Source of the DNA: Bacteroides sp. MSB163
Lineage (GTDB): Bacteria; Bacteroidota; Bacteroidia; Bacteroidales; Bacteroidaceae
Assembly: GCF_036416795.1 (NCBI RefSeq)
Contig: NZ_CP143867.1
Location: forward strand, 4,952,001 to 5,016,000
DNA length: 64,000 nucleotides
Direction: 5' to 3'
In this document: one piece after another, positions 16,471-24,624 of the stretch
Layout of the letters: the number at the start of each line of letters is the position of its first letter
Position numbering within the stretch: position 1 is the first letter of the stretch
The notes under the pieces: model-generated
Seen by the model: the letters and a program-made list of their open reading frames with translations, nothing else
Databases searched by the model: none
What the model was told of the DNA's origin: nothing
Made by a program: the position numbers and the translations under genes

Positions 16471-17565
16471 TTACCCTCGCATCAGCAATTCCGGGAATGT
16501 AAATCCTTGCATGGTATAGCAGATAAAGAAGATGGTAGCACTAACAATCCACAGAATAAGCAATGTCCATTTCAACCCGGAAACCATGGGCTGCCAATTG
16601 AATACCGGACGGAAGATTGCGAAAACAAGGCTAACCAGAGGAATACCCACTACGAGGATACCTGCAATATATAGTACGATGGCTGACAAAGGAGATGTAG
16701 GTAATACAAAATCAATAGCCGGGAACCAAGACATCAACGCTGCACCACCACCAATAGCAACTGCAATAGCGGCAAAGAGCAAAGCCACAAATACAATACC
16801 GAAAACAAACAGTACCGGACTGCAAATGATAGCCACAATAACCAGACAAATCTTCAGGAACCAACCGACAATCATTAACAACGTATCACCGGTCCTTTGC
16901 ATAGAAGAACGAGGTTTATCAGACTTCATATAATCGTTTACATTATTTGAAACTCTCTCAAAACCATCAGTTACAGTCTTTCCAATGTTCTCTACCGTAA
17001 CAGCTTCGCCGCGCATATTCAACTTTTCAGCCGCCGTACGAGCTTCGGGAATCACTATCCAGCAAATGATATAGATAGGGATCAAGAACTTGAAACCAAA
17101 GATTGCGCAAAAAACAAGAATCAAACGGAACCAGGTGGAATCCCAGCCTAAATAAACACTAAGTCCCCCTATCACGCCACCCAGCATTTTATCATCCGGA
17201 TTGCGATATAAACGGCGACGGGTTGAAGTATAAGAAGAATTAGTATCACTATTCCAAGAGCCGGAACCATAACCTTCACCGGAAGCAGCATTCTCCTCAG
17301 TTCCTGTTTCCATTTCTTCAGGTTTCCCCATCCGATTGATTACTTCTTCTGCATCGGCTATAGTGATCACCTGAGAGCCAGCAGTCAGCTTCTCTGAAAA
17401 AAGTTCAGAGATGCGAAGTTCGATGTCATTTACAATCTCGTCAGCACCAGCCTGTCTTCTAAAGTGCAGTTTCAGATTGCATAGATAGTTATCCAAAAGG
17501 CGATAGGCGTCTTCATCAATGTGGAAAACAGTTCCGCCCAAATTTACTGTTAATGTCTTTTTCAT
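16471..17565 (-). CDS. PspC domain membrane protein
   Basis: This 364-residue protein starts with a short cytoplasmic region containing EDAYRLLDNYLCNLKLHFRR and IELRISELFSEKL. A PspC domain follows around residues 115-165: RRRLYRNPDDKMLGGVIGGL, then LGWDSTWFRLILVFCAIFGF and a membrane helix ending in IPEAR. Four more hydrophobic segments make up the C-terminal half. PspC proteins are linked to envelope stress responses. It is the second gene of a two-gene unit, 52 bases after the PadR-type regulator, a pairing common in Bacteroidota. The PadR protein probably controls both genes. Confidence 0.88.
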   Translation of the reverse strand: MKKTLTVNLGGTVFHIDEDAYRLLDNYLCNLKLHFRRQAGADEIVNDIELRISELFSEKLTAGSQVITIADAEEVINRMGKPEEMETGTEENAASGEGYGSGSWNSDTNSSYTSTRRRLYRNPDDKMLGGVIGGLSVYLGWDSTWFRLILVFCAIFGFKFLIPIYIICWIVIPEARTAAEKLNMRGEAVTVENIGKTVTDGFERVSNNVNDYMKSDKPRSSMQRTGDTLLMIVGWFLKICLVIVAIICSPVLFVFGIVFVALLFAAIAVAIGGGAALMSWFPAIDFVLPTSPLSAIVLYIAGILVVGIPLVSLVFAIFRPVFNWQPMVSGLKWTLLILWIVSATIFFICYTMQGFTFPELLMRG

Positions 17566-17617
17566 TGCTATTCGTTTTTTAAATTTATACTGATACGAGG
17601 TTTTTAATATCTTGAAT

Positions 17618-17944
17618 CTAATAGTTGGCTATATGATTCACTGTTTCATTCAACTCACGCCAGGAGACTTCCAACTCTCCAAGAAAAACTTCCCCTTTTG
17701 GGGTGAGCTTGTAATATTTACGTGGTGGTCCTTGTGTGGACTCTATCCATTCGTAACTTAATAGATCGTCATTCTTCAGACGAGTGAGCAAGGGGTATAG
17801 CGTTCCTTCCACTACAATGAGCTTGGCTTCTTTAAGTTTCTGGATAATATCCGAAGCGTAGGCCGGTTCTTTGTGAAGCAATAGCATGATGCAATACTCT
17901 AACATGCCCTTACGCATTTGCGACTTTACATTATTTACGTCCAT
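17618..17944 (-). CDS. PadR family transcriptional regulator
   Basis: A 108-residue winged-helix regulator. It has the PadR layout: RKGMLEYCIMLLLHKEPAYASDI, VEGTLYPLLTRLKNDDLLSYEW (recognition helix and wing), and the family ending GPPRKYYKLTPKGEVFLGEL. It likely represses its own unit with the PspC gene and responds to an unknown signal. A TATCTTTG -7 box on the minus strand lies at 17985-17992, with the ATG at 17944. The divergent GNAT gene begins at 18191. Confidence 0.9.
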   Translation of the reverse strand: MDVNNVKSQMRKGMLEYCIMLLLHKEPAYASDIIQKLKEAKLIVVEGTLYPLLTRLKNDDLLSYEWIESTQGPPRKYYKLTPKGEVFLGELEVSWRELNETVNHIANY

Positions 17945-17984
17945 CTCTTATTGGTTTACGATTCGACAATTTTCTATTATACAT

Positions 17985-17992
17985 CAAAGATA
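17985..17992 (-). promoter_or_regulatory. -7 box of the PadR/PspC unit
   Basis: The minus strand reads TATCTTTG, a full -7 consensus, about 40 bases before the PadR start codon. No clear TTTG -33 box is seen 19 bases upstream. Confidence 0.6.
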
Positions 17993-18156
17993 GCAACTGA
18001 TTGAAATAGAGCTTTTCTTTGTATGACACAAATATATGTATTATCACAGTACTATGCAATACAAAGTACCTTATATTTTGTTTAATTAACACGGTTATCT
18101 ATTCACACCTTATTAATAAAGCACCAAGGGGGAGAATAACATATAAGAGAAAAATG

Positions 18157-18164
18157 TATCTTTG
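18157..18164 (+). promoter_or_regulatory. -7 box of the GNAT gene
   Basis: TATCTTTG on the plus strand fits the consensus. It lies 26 bases before the ATG at 18191. Confidence 0.6.
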
Positions 18165-18190
18165 CGGAAAAGATATAAATACAACGAACT

Positions 18191-18691
18191 ATGTTAACTA
18201 TCAGAAAAGCAACTACAGCCGATTGTGAGTTGATTCATAAACTCGCATGGCAGATATTTCCGGAGACTTACAAGGACATACTTTCACCGGAGCAAAACGA
18301 TTATATGATGGAATGGATGTACTCCATAGAGAACATCCGCAAGCAAATGGAAGAAGAAGGGCATGTATATTTCATTGGATACAAGGACAACGAAGTGTGT
18401 GGTTATGTATCTGTGCAACAACAAGGTGAAGACCTCTTCCATTTACAGAAAATATATGTACTCCCCTCCTTTCAAGGATCACATTGCGGTAGCTTCTTAT
18501 TCCATGAAGCCGTCAAATATATCAAGGAAGTACATCCCGGCCCATGCTTGATGGAATTAAATGTGAACCGCAACAACAAAGCGCTGAATTTCTATGAACG
18601 TATGGGAATGAAAAAACTGAGGGAAGGGGATTTCCCGATAGGGAACGGATATTATATGAATGACTTCATAATGGGGCTGGAAATCAATTAG
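18191..18691 (+). CDS. GNAT family N-acetyltransferase
   Basis: A 166-residue acetyl-CoA-dependent transferase. Motif A is visible in LQKIYVLPSFQGSHCGSFLF, where the Q/R-x-x-G-x-G/A acetyl-CoA loop appears as QGSHCGS, and the C-terminal motif is ELNVNRNNKALNFYERMGM. The N-terminus (LTIRKATTADCELIHKLAWQ) is the usual first strand and helix. The substrate is unknown; the FPETYKDILSPEQ segment resembles GNATs annotated as acting on small amines or antibiotics, which is only a weak hint. It is a single gene between a consensus -7 box and a strong terminator. Confidence 0.88.
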   Translation: MLTIRKATTADCELIHKLAWQIFPETYKDILSPEQNDYMMEWMYSIENIRKQMEEEGHVYFIGYKDNEVCGYVSVQQQGEDLFHLQKIYVLPSFQGSHCGSFLFHEAVKYIKEVHPGPCLMELNVNRNNKALNFYERMGMKKLREGDFPIGNGYYMNDFIMGLEIN

Positions 18692-18704
18692 AAATAAAAA
18701 AATT

Positions 18705-18744
18705 AAAGGCTGCGCAGTTCAAAAGAGAATCTTGCGCAGCCTTT
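18705..18744. terminator. Bidirectional terminator between GNAT and POT genes
   Basis: A perfect 12-bp stem (18705-18716 with 18733-18744) is flanked by A-rich and T-rich sequence on both sides, and lies between two converging genes. Confidence 0.85.
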
Positions 18745-18766
18745 ATCTTTTTATATTATTCTATCA

Positions 18767-20329
18767 CTATTTTGCCACACGCTCCAGCCATTTCACCATA
18801 GAGAGCATAACAATCATTGATGCACCTGTGGCACCTACAAACACCAGCCAGCAAGCCCACATTGGAACAGTGGTATACAGAATACCACCAATAAACAGCA
18901 ATGAATTACCAACAGCCGTTGCAGCCAACCAGCAACCTTGCATTAAGCCTTGTAAATGCGGTGGAGCTACCTTAGATACGAATGATAATCCCAGCGGGGA
19001 AATAAACAATTCGGCAACCGTTAGGATAAAGTACAAACCTATCATAACCCAAGGAGTAACACGAATAGCACTTACTTCAGCAGCAGACATTGTACCTAAT
19101 ATGTCTTTAGTCGGCAATGTAAGTGAGAATACAGTCAGGAACACATAGGCCAATGCAGCGATACCCATACCAATAGCAATCTTCATAGGAGTAGAAGGTT
19201 CTTTACCTCTTTTCTTCAACGATCCGAATAACCACATAATAAATGGCGTCAGGAAGACTACAAAGAACGGATTAACACTCTGGAAAATCTCAGCACCTTT
19301 TATTTGTGTAAAGCCTAAATCAATATTAATAATACTCAAATCAACATAGTCTCTTGCAAAATAAGTCAGTGAATAACCATTCTGATGGAAAGACAACCAG
19401 AAGAAGATCACAACTCCAAACACTGCAAACAAAGCATAAATACGCTGTTTGATTTCAGTTGCACTCATTGTTATTTCCTCTTTGCTGACAGCCTGATTAT
19501 TGCCCTTACCTGCTACAACTTTCTGTGCCGGGTCAGGGAAACGGTTCTTATTGATAATATAGATCACCAAAGAAATCAACATCGCAACAATAGCAGCCAT
19601 AAACGCATATTGGAAACCACGATTGAAGACATCCAGGTAGCTGTTAGCAAAAACATGAAGATCTGTAACAGCTTGTCCATCCAAAGTTACACTATTAGAA
19701 AGAGTAGTCAGATTCTCCATGGCTTGAGCCGGCATCTTATCTCCTAAATCAATATACTGATGGCAAAGTTCAGGCAACGTTGCATCGTAGTCGAAGTTGT
19801 TCACTTTCAACCACCAGTTTCTTACGCCAATAGCAATGAAAGGAGCAAAAAAACCACCGATATTAATGAACATATAGAAAATCTGGAAACCAGCATCACG
19901 CAAATTAGAATATGCGGGATTATCGTACATCTGTCCTACTAATGCCTGAAGGTTTCCTTTGAACAAACCATTACCGAAAGCAATAACTAAAAGTCCGAAG
20001 CAGGTTAAAGTTAAATAAAGTGCCATACTGGGAACAGGCGTAGGAGTAGGTATGGCTATTATCAAATAACCAATAGCCATTAAGACCAAGCCAGCCAAAA
20101 TAGTACCTTTAAAGTTTTTAGTTTTATCCGCAATCAGACCGCCTGCCAATGCCAATATATAAATTGATGCATAAAAAGCAGAATAAATATATCCGGTCAC
20201 AGTTTCGGACAAACCGAATTTCGCAGAGATAAACAGAGTAAGGACTGCCATCATAATGTAAAATCCGAAACGTTCGCCCATATTGGCGAGTGCTGCGGCG
20301 ACCAGACCTTTAGGATGTTTGTTGAACAT
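18767..20329 (-). CDS. POT family proton-dependent oligopeptide transporter
   Basis: A 520-residue inner-membrane transporter of the MFS/PTR2 family that imports di- and tripeptides. The start HPKGLVAAALANMGERFGFY is the POT helix 1. The canonical E1xxE2R proton-coupling motif is altered here: the first Glu is Asn (NMGER), as judged by alignment with HPKGL...TEMWERFSYY-type proteins. The family segment FGNGLFKGNLQALVGQMYD and the C-terminal APPHLQGLMQGCW are present, and about twelve to fourteen membrane segments can be counted. An insertion near residues 180-240 carries a soluble loop. It is monocistronic, with a TATATTTG -7 box at 20380-20387. Confidence 0.9.
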   Translation of the reverse strand: MFNKHPKGLVAAALANMGERFGFYIMMAVLTLFISAKFGLSETVTGYIYSAFYASIYILALAGGLIADKTKNFKGTILAGLVLMAIGYLIIAIPTPTPVPSMALYLTLTCFGLLVIAFGNGLFKGNLQALVGQMYDNPAYSNLRDAGFQIFYMFINIGGFFAPFIAIGVRNWWLKVNNFDYDATLPELCHQYIDLGDKMPAQAMENLTTLSNSVTLDGQAVTDLHVFANSYLDVFNRGFQYAFMAAIVAMLISLVIYIINKNRFPDPAQKVVAGKGNNQAVSKEEITMSATEIKQRIYALFAVFGVVIFFWLSFHQNGYSLTYFARDYVDLSIINIDLGFTQIKGAEIFQSVNPFFVVFLTPFIMWLFGSLKKRGKEPSTPMKIAIGMGIAALAYVFLTVFSLTLPTKDILGTMSAAEVSAIRVTPWVMIGLYFILTVAELFISPLGLSFVSKVAPPHLQGLMQGCWLAATAVGNSLLFIGGILYTTVPMWACWLVFVGATGASMIVMLSMVKWLERVAK

Positions 20330-20379
20330 AGATATAAGTTTTTAAATTAGTAATTAGATTGATTTTCGTTTATTAAATG

Positions 20380-20387
20380 CAAATATA
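20380..20387 (-). promoter_or_regulatory. -7 box of the POT transporter gene
   Basis: The minus strand reads TATATTTG, matching TAnnTTTG, about 50 bases before the ATG at 20329. The -33 region is AT-rich without a clear TTTG. Confidence 0.5.
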
Positions 20388-20422
20388 TACATTTTGCTGA
20401 AATAACCTGTAAAAAAGTGAAA

Positions 20423-20902
20423 TTAGTCATGAAAAAGGATGCAAACTTCAGCATGAACCTCCTTAATTAAATCATTTGGATCAAGTTTAAGCTGCAGGCC
20501 ACGCTGACCTGCGCTTATGTAAATATAAGGATAATTGAGACAAGATTCATGAATGTATGTAGGAAAAGTTTTCTTCATGCCGACAGGAGTACATCCACCA
20601 CGAATATATCCCGTCAAAGGAAGTAATTCTTTCATCGGAATAAGATCACACTTCTTATTACCGGAGGCCTTAGCCGCCAATTTTAAATCTACCTCATGCT
20701 CACCGGGGATGACACATACGAAATAGCCATTCTTATCGCCATGCAGGACAAGGGTTTTGAATACCTGTTCGATATTCTCTCCCAAACTGTCCGCCACATG
20801 AATAGCGCTTAAATCGTTTTCATCCACTTCATAGGGAATGAGTTCGTATGGTATTTTGGCTTTATCCAAAAGCCTCGCCGCATTCGTCTTATTGATTTTC
20901 AT
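20423..20902 (-). CDS. ybaK: YbaK/EbsC family Cys-tRNA(Pro) deacylase
   Basis: A 159-residue editing protein that hydrolyses Cys-tRNA(Pro) made by mistake by prolyl-tRNA synthetase. Features are NAARLLDKAKIPYELIPYEV, KTLVLHGDKNGYFVCVIPGE, the catalytic lysine region LAAKASGNKKCDLIPM, and the family signature GYIRGGCTPVGMKK followed by YIYISAGQRGLQL. The length is standard. The ATG lies three bases after the uvrA stop on the same strand, so it is likely co-transcribed with uvrA. The functional link between them is not obvious. Confidence 0.92.
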   Translation of the reverse strand: MKINKTNAARLLDKAKIPYELIPYEVDENDLSAIHVADSLGENIEQVFKTLVLHGDKNGYFVCVIPGEHEVDLKLAAKASGNKKCDLIPMKELLPLTGYIRGGCTPVGMKKTFPTYIHESCLNYPYIYISAGQRGLQLKLDPNDLIKEVHAEVCILFHD

Positions 20903-20905
20903 AAC

Positions 20906-23734
20906 TTATCCTTTCAATTCTTCTTTCAGGAATTTAGGAGTATATCCCTTCTTACTTTTCGCCACTTCTTCCGGTGTGCCGCAGCTGAGGAGTTGCCCCC
21001 CACCCTTACCACCGTCAGGACCCATATCGATAATATAATCAGCCATCTTGATAACATCCAGATTGTGCTCGATGACAATCACTGTGTTACCTTTGTCCAC
21101 TAATTTATTAAGCACATTCATCAGTACACGAATGTCCTCGAAGTGAAGTCCGGTAGTAGGCTCATCAAGGATATAAAGGGTTTTTCCCGTATCTCGCTTG
21201 GAAAGTTCCGTAGCCAATTTCACACGTTGGCTTTCACCACCGGAAAGTGTGGTGGAAGATTGTCCCAACTTTATATATCCCAGACCGACTTCCTGTATCA
21301 CCTTAATCTTATTCAGAATCTGCGGCACATTTTCAAAGAACTCCACTGCACGGTTAATGGTCATATCCAGTACATCAGCAATAGATTTTCCCTTGAAGCG
21401 CACTTCCAATGTCTCACGATTATAGCGTTTGCCATGACAGACTTCACAGGGTACATATACATCGGGCAGGAAGTTCATTTCAATTGTTTTGTAACCATTT
21501 CCCTGGCATGCTTCACAACGTCCGCCACTCACATTAAAGGAGAAGCGCCCCGGTTTATAACCGCGTATCTTGGCTTCCGGTAAGCCTACAAACAAATTAC
21601 GAATATCAGAAAAGACTCCCGTATAAGTGGCCGGATTAGAACGCGGCGTACGTCCCAACGGAGACTGATCCACATTTACCACCTTATCGATGTTTTCCAA
21701 TCCTTCGATGCTATCGTATTCCAAGGGATCCTGAAGCGAGCGATAGAACTTCTGCGAAAGAATAGGTTGCAATGTTTCGTTGATAAGCGTAGATTTTCCG
21801 CTACCGGATACACCGGTGACACAAATCAACTTACCAAGAGGAAATTCCACATCCACCCCTTTCAGGTTATTCCCCCGTGCACCACGCAGCCAAAGGCTAT
21901 GTCCATTACCTTCACGACGTTTTTTGGGCATTTCTATCTCACGTTCACCATTGAGATATTGTGATGTCAGCGTATGTGTCTCCAACATTTCCTTCGGAGT
22001 TCCTGCAAAAACAACCTCACCACCCAAGCGTCCGGCTTTCGGACCCATATCAATCACATAATCGGCAGCCATCATCATATCCTTATCATGCTCCACAACA
22101 ATGACGGAGTTACCGATATCCCTCAGCTCCTTCAGAGAATGAATAAGCCGCTGATTATCCCGCTGATGCAAGCCAATACTAGGCTCATCAAGGATATAAA
22201 GCACATTCACCAATTGCGAACCGATTTGGGTAGCCAAACGGATACGCTGGCTCTCACCACCGGAAAGGGTTACAGAACCACGGTCAAGAGCAAGGTAATC
22301 CAGCCCTACATCCAACAGGAATTTCAAACGGGTGCGGATTTCTTTCAATATTTCAACAGCAATTTGTTTCTGCTTATTATCCAGATACTGATCAACATTC
22401 ATCAACCAGTCGTAAAGCTCATTGATATCCATACAAGACAGTTCATAGATATTCTTATCATGGATACGGAAATGAAGGGCTTCTTTATTCAATCTCGCCC
22501 CTTTACATTCAGGGCATACAGTAGTCTTAGCAAACTGTTCCGCCCACTTTTGCGCAGTGGCGGAAGCATCCTTTTCCTGTAACATCTGAATATACTTCAC
22601 CACACCCTCAAACGTTACAAAGTAATCGGAGGAAGTGCCGATAAGAGAGCTTTTAATCTTAATACGCTCATCCGAACCGTAGAGAATTTCATCAATGGCT
22701 TCATCCGGCAATTCCTTAACAGGAGTCTTCAGGGTAGCTTCATATTTCTCCAATAAAGCGGCAATCTGCCAGAAAATCATGCTATTCTTGTACTTACCTA
22801 ATGGAATGACAGCTCCTTCGTATATAGAAAGTTCCCGGTCCGGAATCACTTTTTCCACATCAATCTGATTCACAACTCCCAATCCCTTACATTTAGGGCA
22901 AGCACCTTGCGGAGAGTTGAATGAAAAATTGTGGGGTGCCGGCTCACGGTAGGACAACCCGGTAACAGGACACATTAACCGTTTACTATAGTGACGAACA
23001 TTTTCAGATTGCAAATCAAGTATCATCAACAAGCCGTCACCTTGCTGCATCGCGGTAGCCACACTGTTTTTCAGACGAACATCATCTTTATCCGTCACAA
23101 CCAGCTTATCAATAACCACTTCTATATCATGATTCTTATAGCGATCCAGCTTCATGCCGGGTAATGCCTCCCTGATTTCACCGTCTACACGAACATAGAG
23201 ATACCCTTTCTTACGCACCTGTTCGAACAGTTCCTTATAATGTCCCTTACGAGTACGGACTAATGGAGCCAGAATATAAATTTTCTTGCCTTTATAATCA
23301 TTCAGGATCAAATCAAGGATTTGCTCTTCAGTGTATTTTACCATTCTTTCACCTGAAAGATAGGAATAGGCTATACCGGCACGTGCATAAAGCAAACGCA
23401 AATAATCATAAATCTCCGTCGTAGTACCTACTGTAGAACGGGGATTCTTATTCGTAGTTTTTTGTTCAATAGAAATAACCGGGCTCAATCCCATAATCTT
23501 ATCGACATCGGGACGTTCCAGATTTCCCAGGAAATTGCGGGCATACGCAGAAAATGTTTCGATATACCGGCGTTGTCCTTCGGCAAAAATCGTGTCGAAT
23601 GCCAAGGACGACTTACCGCTTCCGCTCAATCCCGTAATAACGGTAAGACTGTTACGGGGAATTTCCGCATCGATATTTTTTAGGTTGTGCACGCGCGCAC
23701 CATATACATTGATGTATTCTGTTTCTTCTGTCAT
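20906..23734 (-). CDS. uvrA: Excinuclease ABC subunit A
   Basis: The damage-recognition ATPase of nucleotide excision repair, 942 residues, the usual length. It has two ABC modules. The first has Walker A GLSGSGKSSLAF near residue 35 and the signature LSGGESQRIRLATQIGSQL. The second has Walker A GVSGSGKSTLINETL near residue 640 and LSGGESQRVKLATELSKRD. Zinc-binding CxxC pairs are seen in ACPKCKG with a CVTG-type partner region and in RCEACQG/PCEVCHG. It acts with UvrB, encoded at 31.1-33.2 kb but not in the same operon. The gene follows the gliding-motility C-terminal-domain gene with no gap (stop at 23735 and start at 23734 on the minus strand run). Confidence 0.97.
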   Translation of the reverse strand: MTEETEYINVYGARVHNLKNIDAEIPRNSLTVITGLSGSGKSSLAFDTIFAEGQRRYIETFSAYARNFLGNLERPDVDKIMGLSPVISIEQKTTNKNPRSTVGTTTEIYDYLRLLYARAGIAYSYLSGERMVKYTEEQILDLILNDYKGKKIYILAPLVRTRKGHYKELFEQVRKKGYLYVRVDGEIREALPGMKLDRYKNHDIEVVIDKLVVTDKDDVRLKNSVATAMQQGDGLLMILDLQSENVRHYSKRLMCPVTGLSYREPAPHNFSFNSPQGACPKCKGLGVVNQIDVEKVIPDRELSIYEGAVIPLGKYKNSMIFWQIAALLEKYEATLKTPVKELPDEAIDEILYGSDERIKIKSSLIGTSSDYFVTFEGVVKYIQMLQEKDASATAQKWAEQFAKTTVCPECKGARLNKEALHFRIHDKNIYELSCMDINELYDWLMNVDQYLDNKQKQIAVEILKEIRTRLKFLLDVGLDYLALDRGSVTLSGGESQRIRLATQIGSQLVNVLYILDEPSIGLHQRDNQRLIHSLKELRDIGNSVIVVEHDKDMMMAADYVIDMGPKAGRLGGEVVFAGTPKEMLETHTLTSQYLNGEREIEMPKKRREGNGHSLWLRGARGNNLKGVDVEFPLGKLICVTGVSGSGKSTLINETLQPILSQKFYRSLQDPLEYDSIEGLENIDKVVNVDQSPLGRTPRSNPATYTGVFSDIRNLFVGLPEAKIRGYKPGRFSFNVSGGRCEACQGNGYKTIEMNFLPDVYVPCEVCHGKRYNRETLEVRFKGKSIADVLDMTINRAVEFFENVPQILNKIKVIQEVGLGYIKLGQSSTTLSGGESQRVKLATELSKRDTGKTLYILDEPTTGLHFEDIRVLMNVLNKLVDKGNTVIVIEHNLDVIKMADYIIDMGPDGGKGGGQLLSCGTPEEVAKSKKGYTPKFLKEELKG

Positions 23735-24454
23735 TTATCTTAATATATTAATATCACTTTTAATCTTGTAGTTAACTCCATCGGCTCCCTCCGCTTCTAC
23801 CACTATAAAATAAACACCTTCAGGAACATTCTTTCCATGCGCAGTACCGTCCCATCCTGCATCTATATTCTGCAATCCCCAGCGGTAAAGTTCCTGTCCC
23901 CAGCGGTTGAAAACATACGCATTGAAGCGAACCAGCGACTTGTGCTTTACACGAAACACATCATTTACTCCGTCGCCATTAGGAGAAAAAGCATTCGGCA
24001 CTTTAAGCTCCGATTCAGTAATGCGGATCATAAAAGTACCGGAAATATTCGTTTCTTCCGTCTCAATATCCGTTATAATCAGACGGACATAAAACATGCC
24101 TGACTCCTGAAAACTATAAATAGTTTCAGCATCAAAACGTGTCAGAAAGATATCGTTGAAAGCAGCGTCGCGAGAAAAATTCCACTCATAACGCAGATTT
24201 ACCGTTTCGTCCGATTCTCCTCTGGAATCTTCGTCTCTCCACACGAATCGGAATTCAAGAGGAGCAGCGCCGGTATATGTATCATCTGGAGAAATGGTAA
24301 CTTTCTCTTCATGAATTGCTCCGTTTTCAGAAAGCAAGATTGCCACGGGAGACATATCCAACAGTTCTGTCTTTCCCCCGTCAGCCCACACCGGTAAATG
24401 TCCAAGCAGCAACATTGCCGCACAAACGATATATGAAAACAATCCGCATCGCAT
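23735..24454 (-). CDS. Gliding motility-associated C-terminal domain protein
   Basis: An exported protein of about 239 residues. The ATG at 24454 is chosen because it gives a clean signal peptide (MRCGLFSYIVCAAMLLLG, cut after VWA) and leaves room for a promoter; a longer frame to 24568 lacks one. The middle part reads like a PKD/beta-sandwich segment (PLEFRFVWRDEDSR, FQESGMFYVRLIITD). The last 80 residues match the gliding-motility C-terminal domain: LKVPNAFSPNGDGVNDVFRV, FNRWGQELYRWG and GVYFIVVEAEG. In gliding Bacteroidota this domain is a type IX secretion tail. Bacteroides does not glide, so the role here is unclear. It appears to be the first gene before uvrA. Confidence 0.82.
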   Translation of the reverse strand: MRCGLFSYIVCAAMLLLGHLPVWADGGKTELLDMSPVAILLSENGAIHEEKVTISPDDTYTGAAPLEFRFVWRDEDSRGESDETVNLRYEWNFSRDAAFNDIFLTRFDAETIYSFQESGMFYVRLIITDIETEETNISGTFMIRITESELKVPNAFSPNGDGVNDVFRVKHKSLVRFNAYVFNRWGQELYRWGLQNIDAGWDGTAHGKNVPEGVYFIVVEAEGADGVNYKIKSDINILR

Positions 24455-24574
24455 AATACCTGCAAAAATAACGGTTTCCAAGCGAATATCAGCGGATACA
24501 TAGGATTTTTCAGTTTTAAAATGCACAATATTATTTCTTAACGCATTCCTTTCGTTAATTTTAGGCAAAATTCT

Positions 24575-24582
24575 TACCTTTG
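24575..24582 (+). promoter_or_regulatory. -7 box of the LysM gene
   Basis: TACCTTTG fits the consensus, with TTTCG at the -33 position as a weak match. Transcription would start near 24589, so the in-frame TTG at 24580 cannot be the start; the ATG at 24625 is used. Confidence 0.65.
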
Positions 24583-24624
24583 CAGCTACTTTGGGAAATT
24601 GTAAACGTAAACCAACGATATCGA

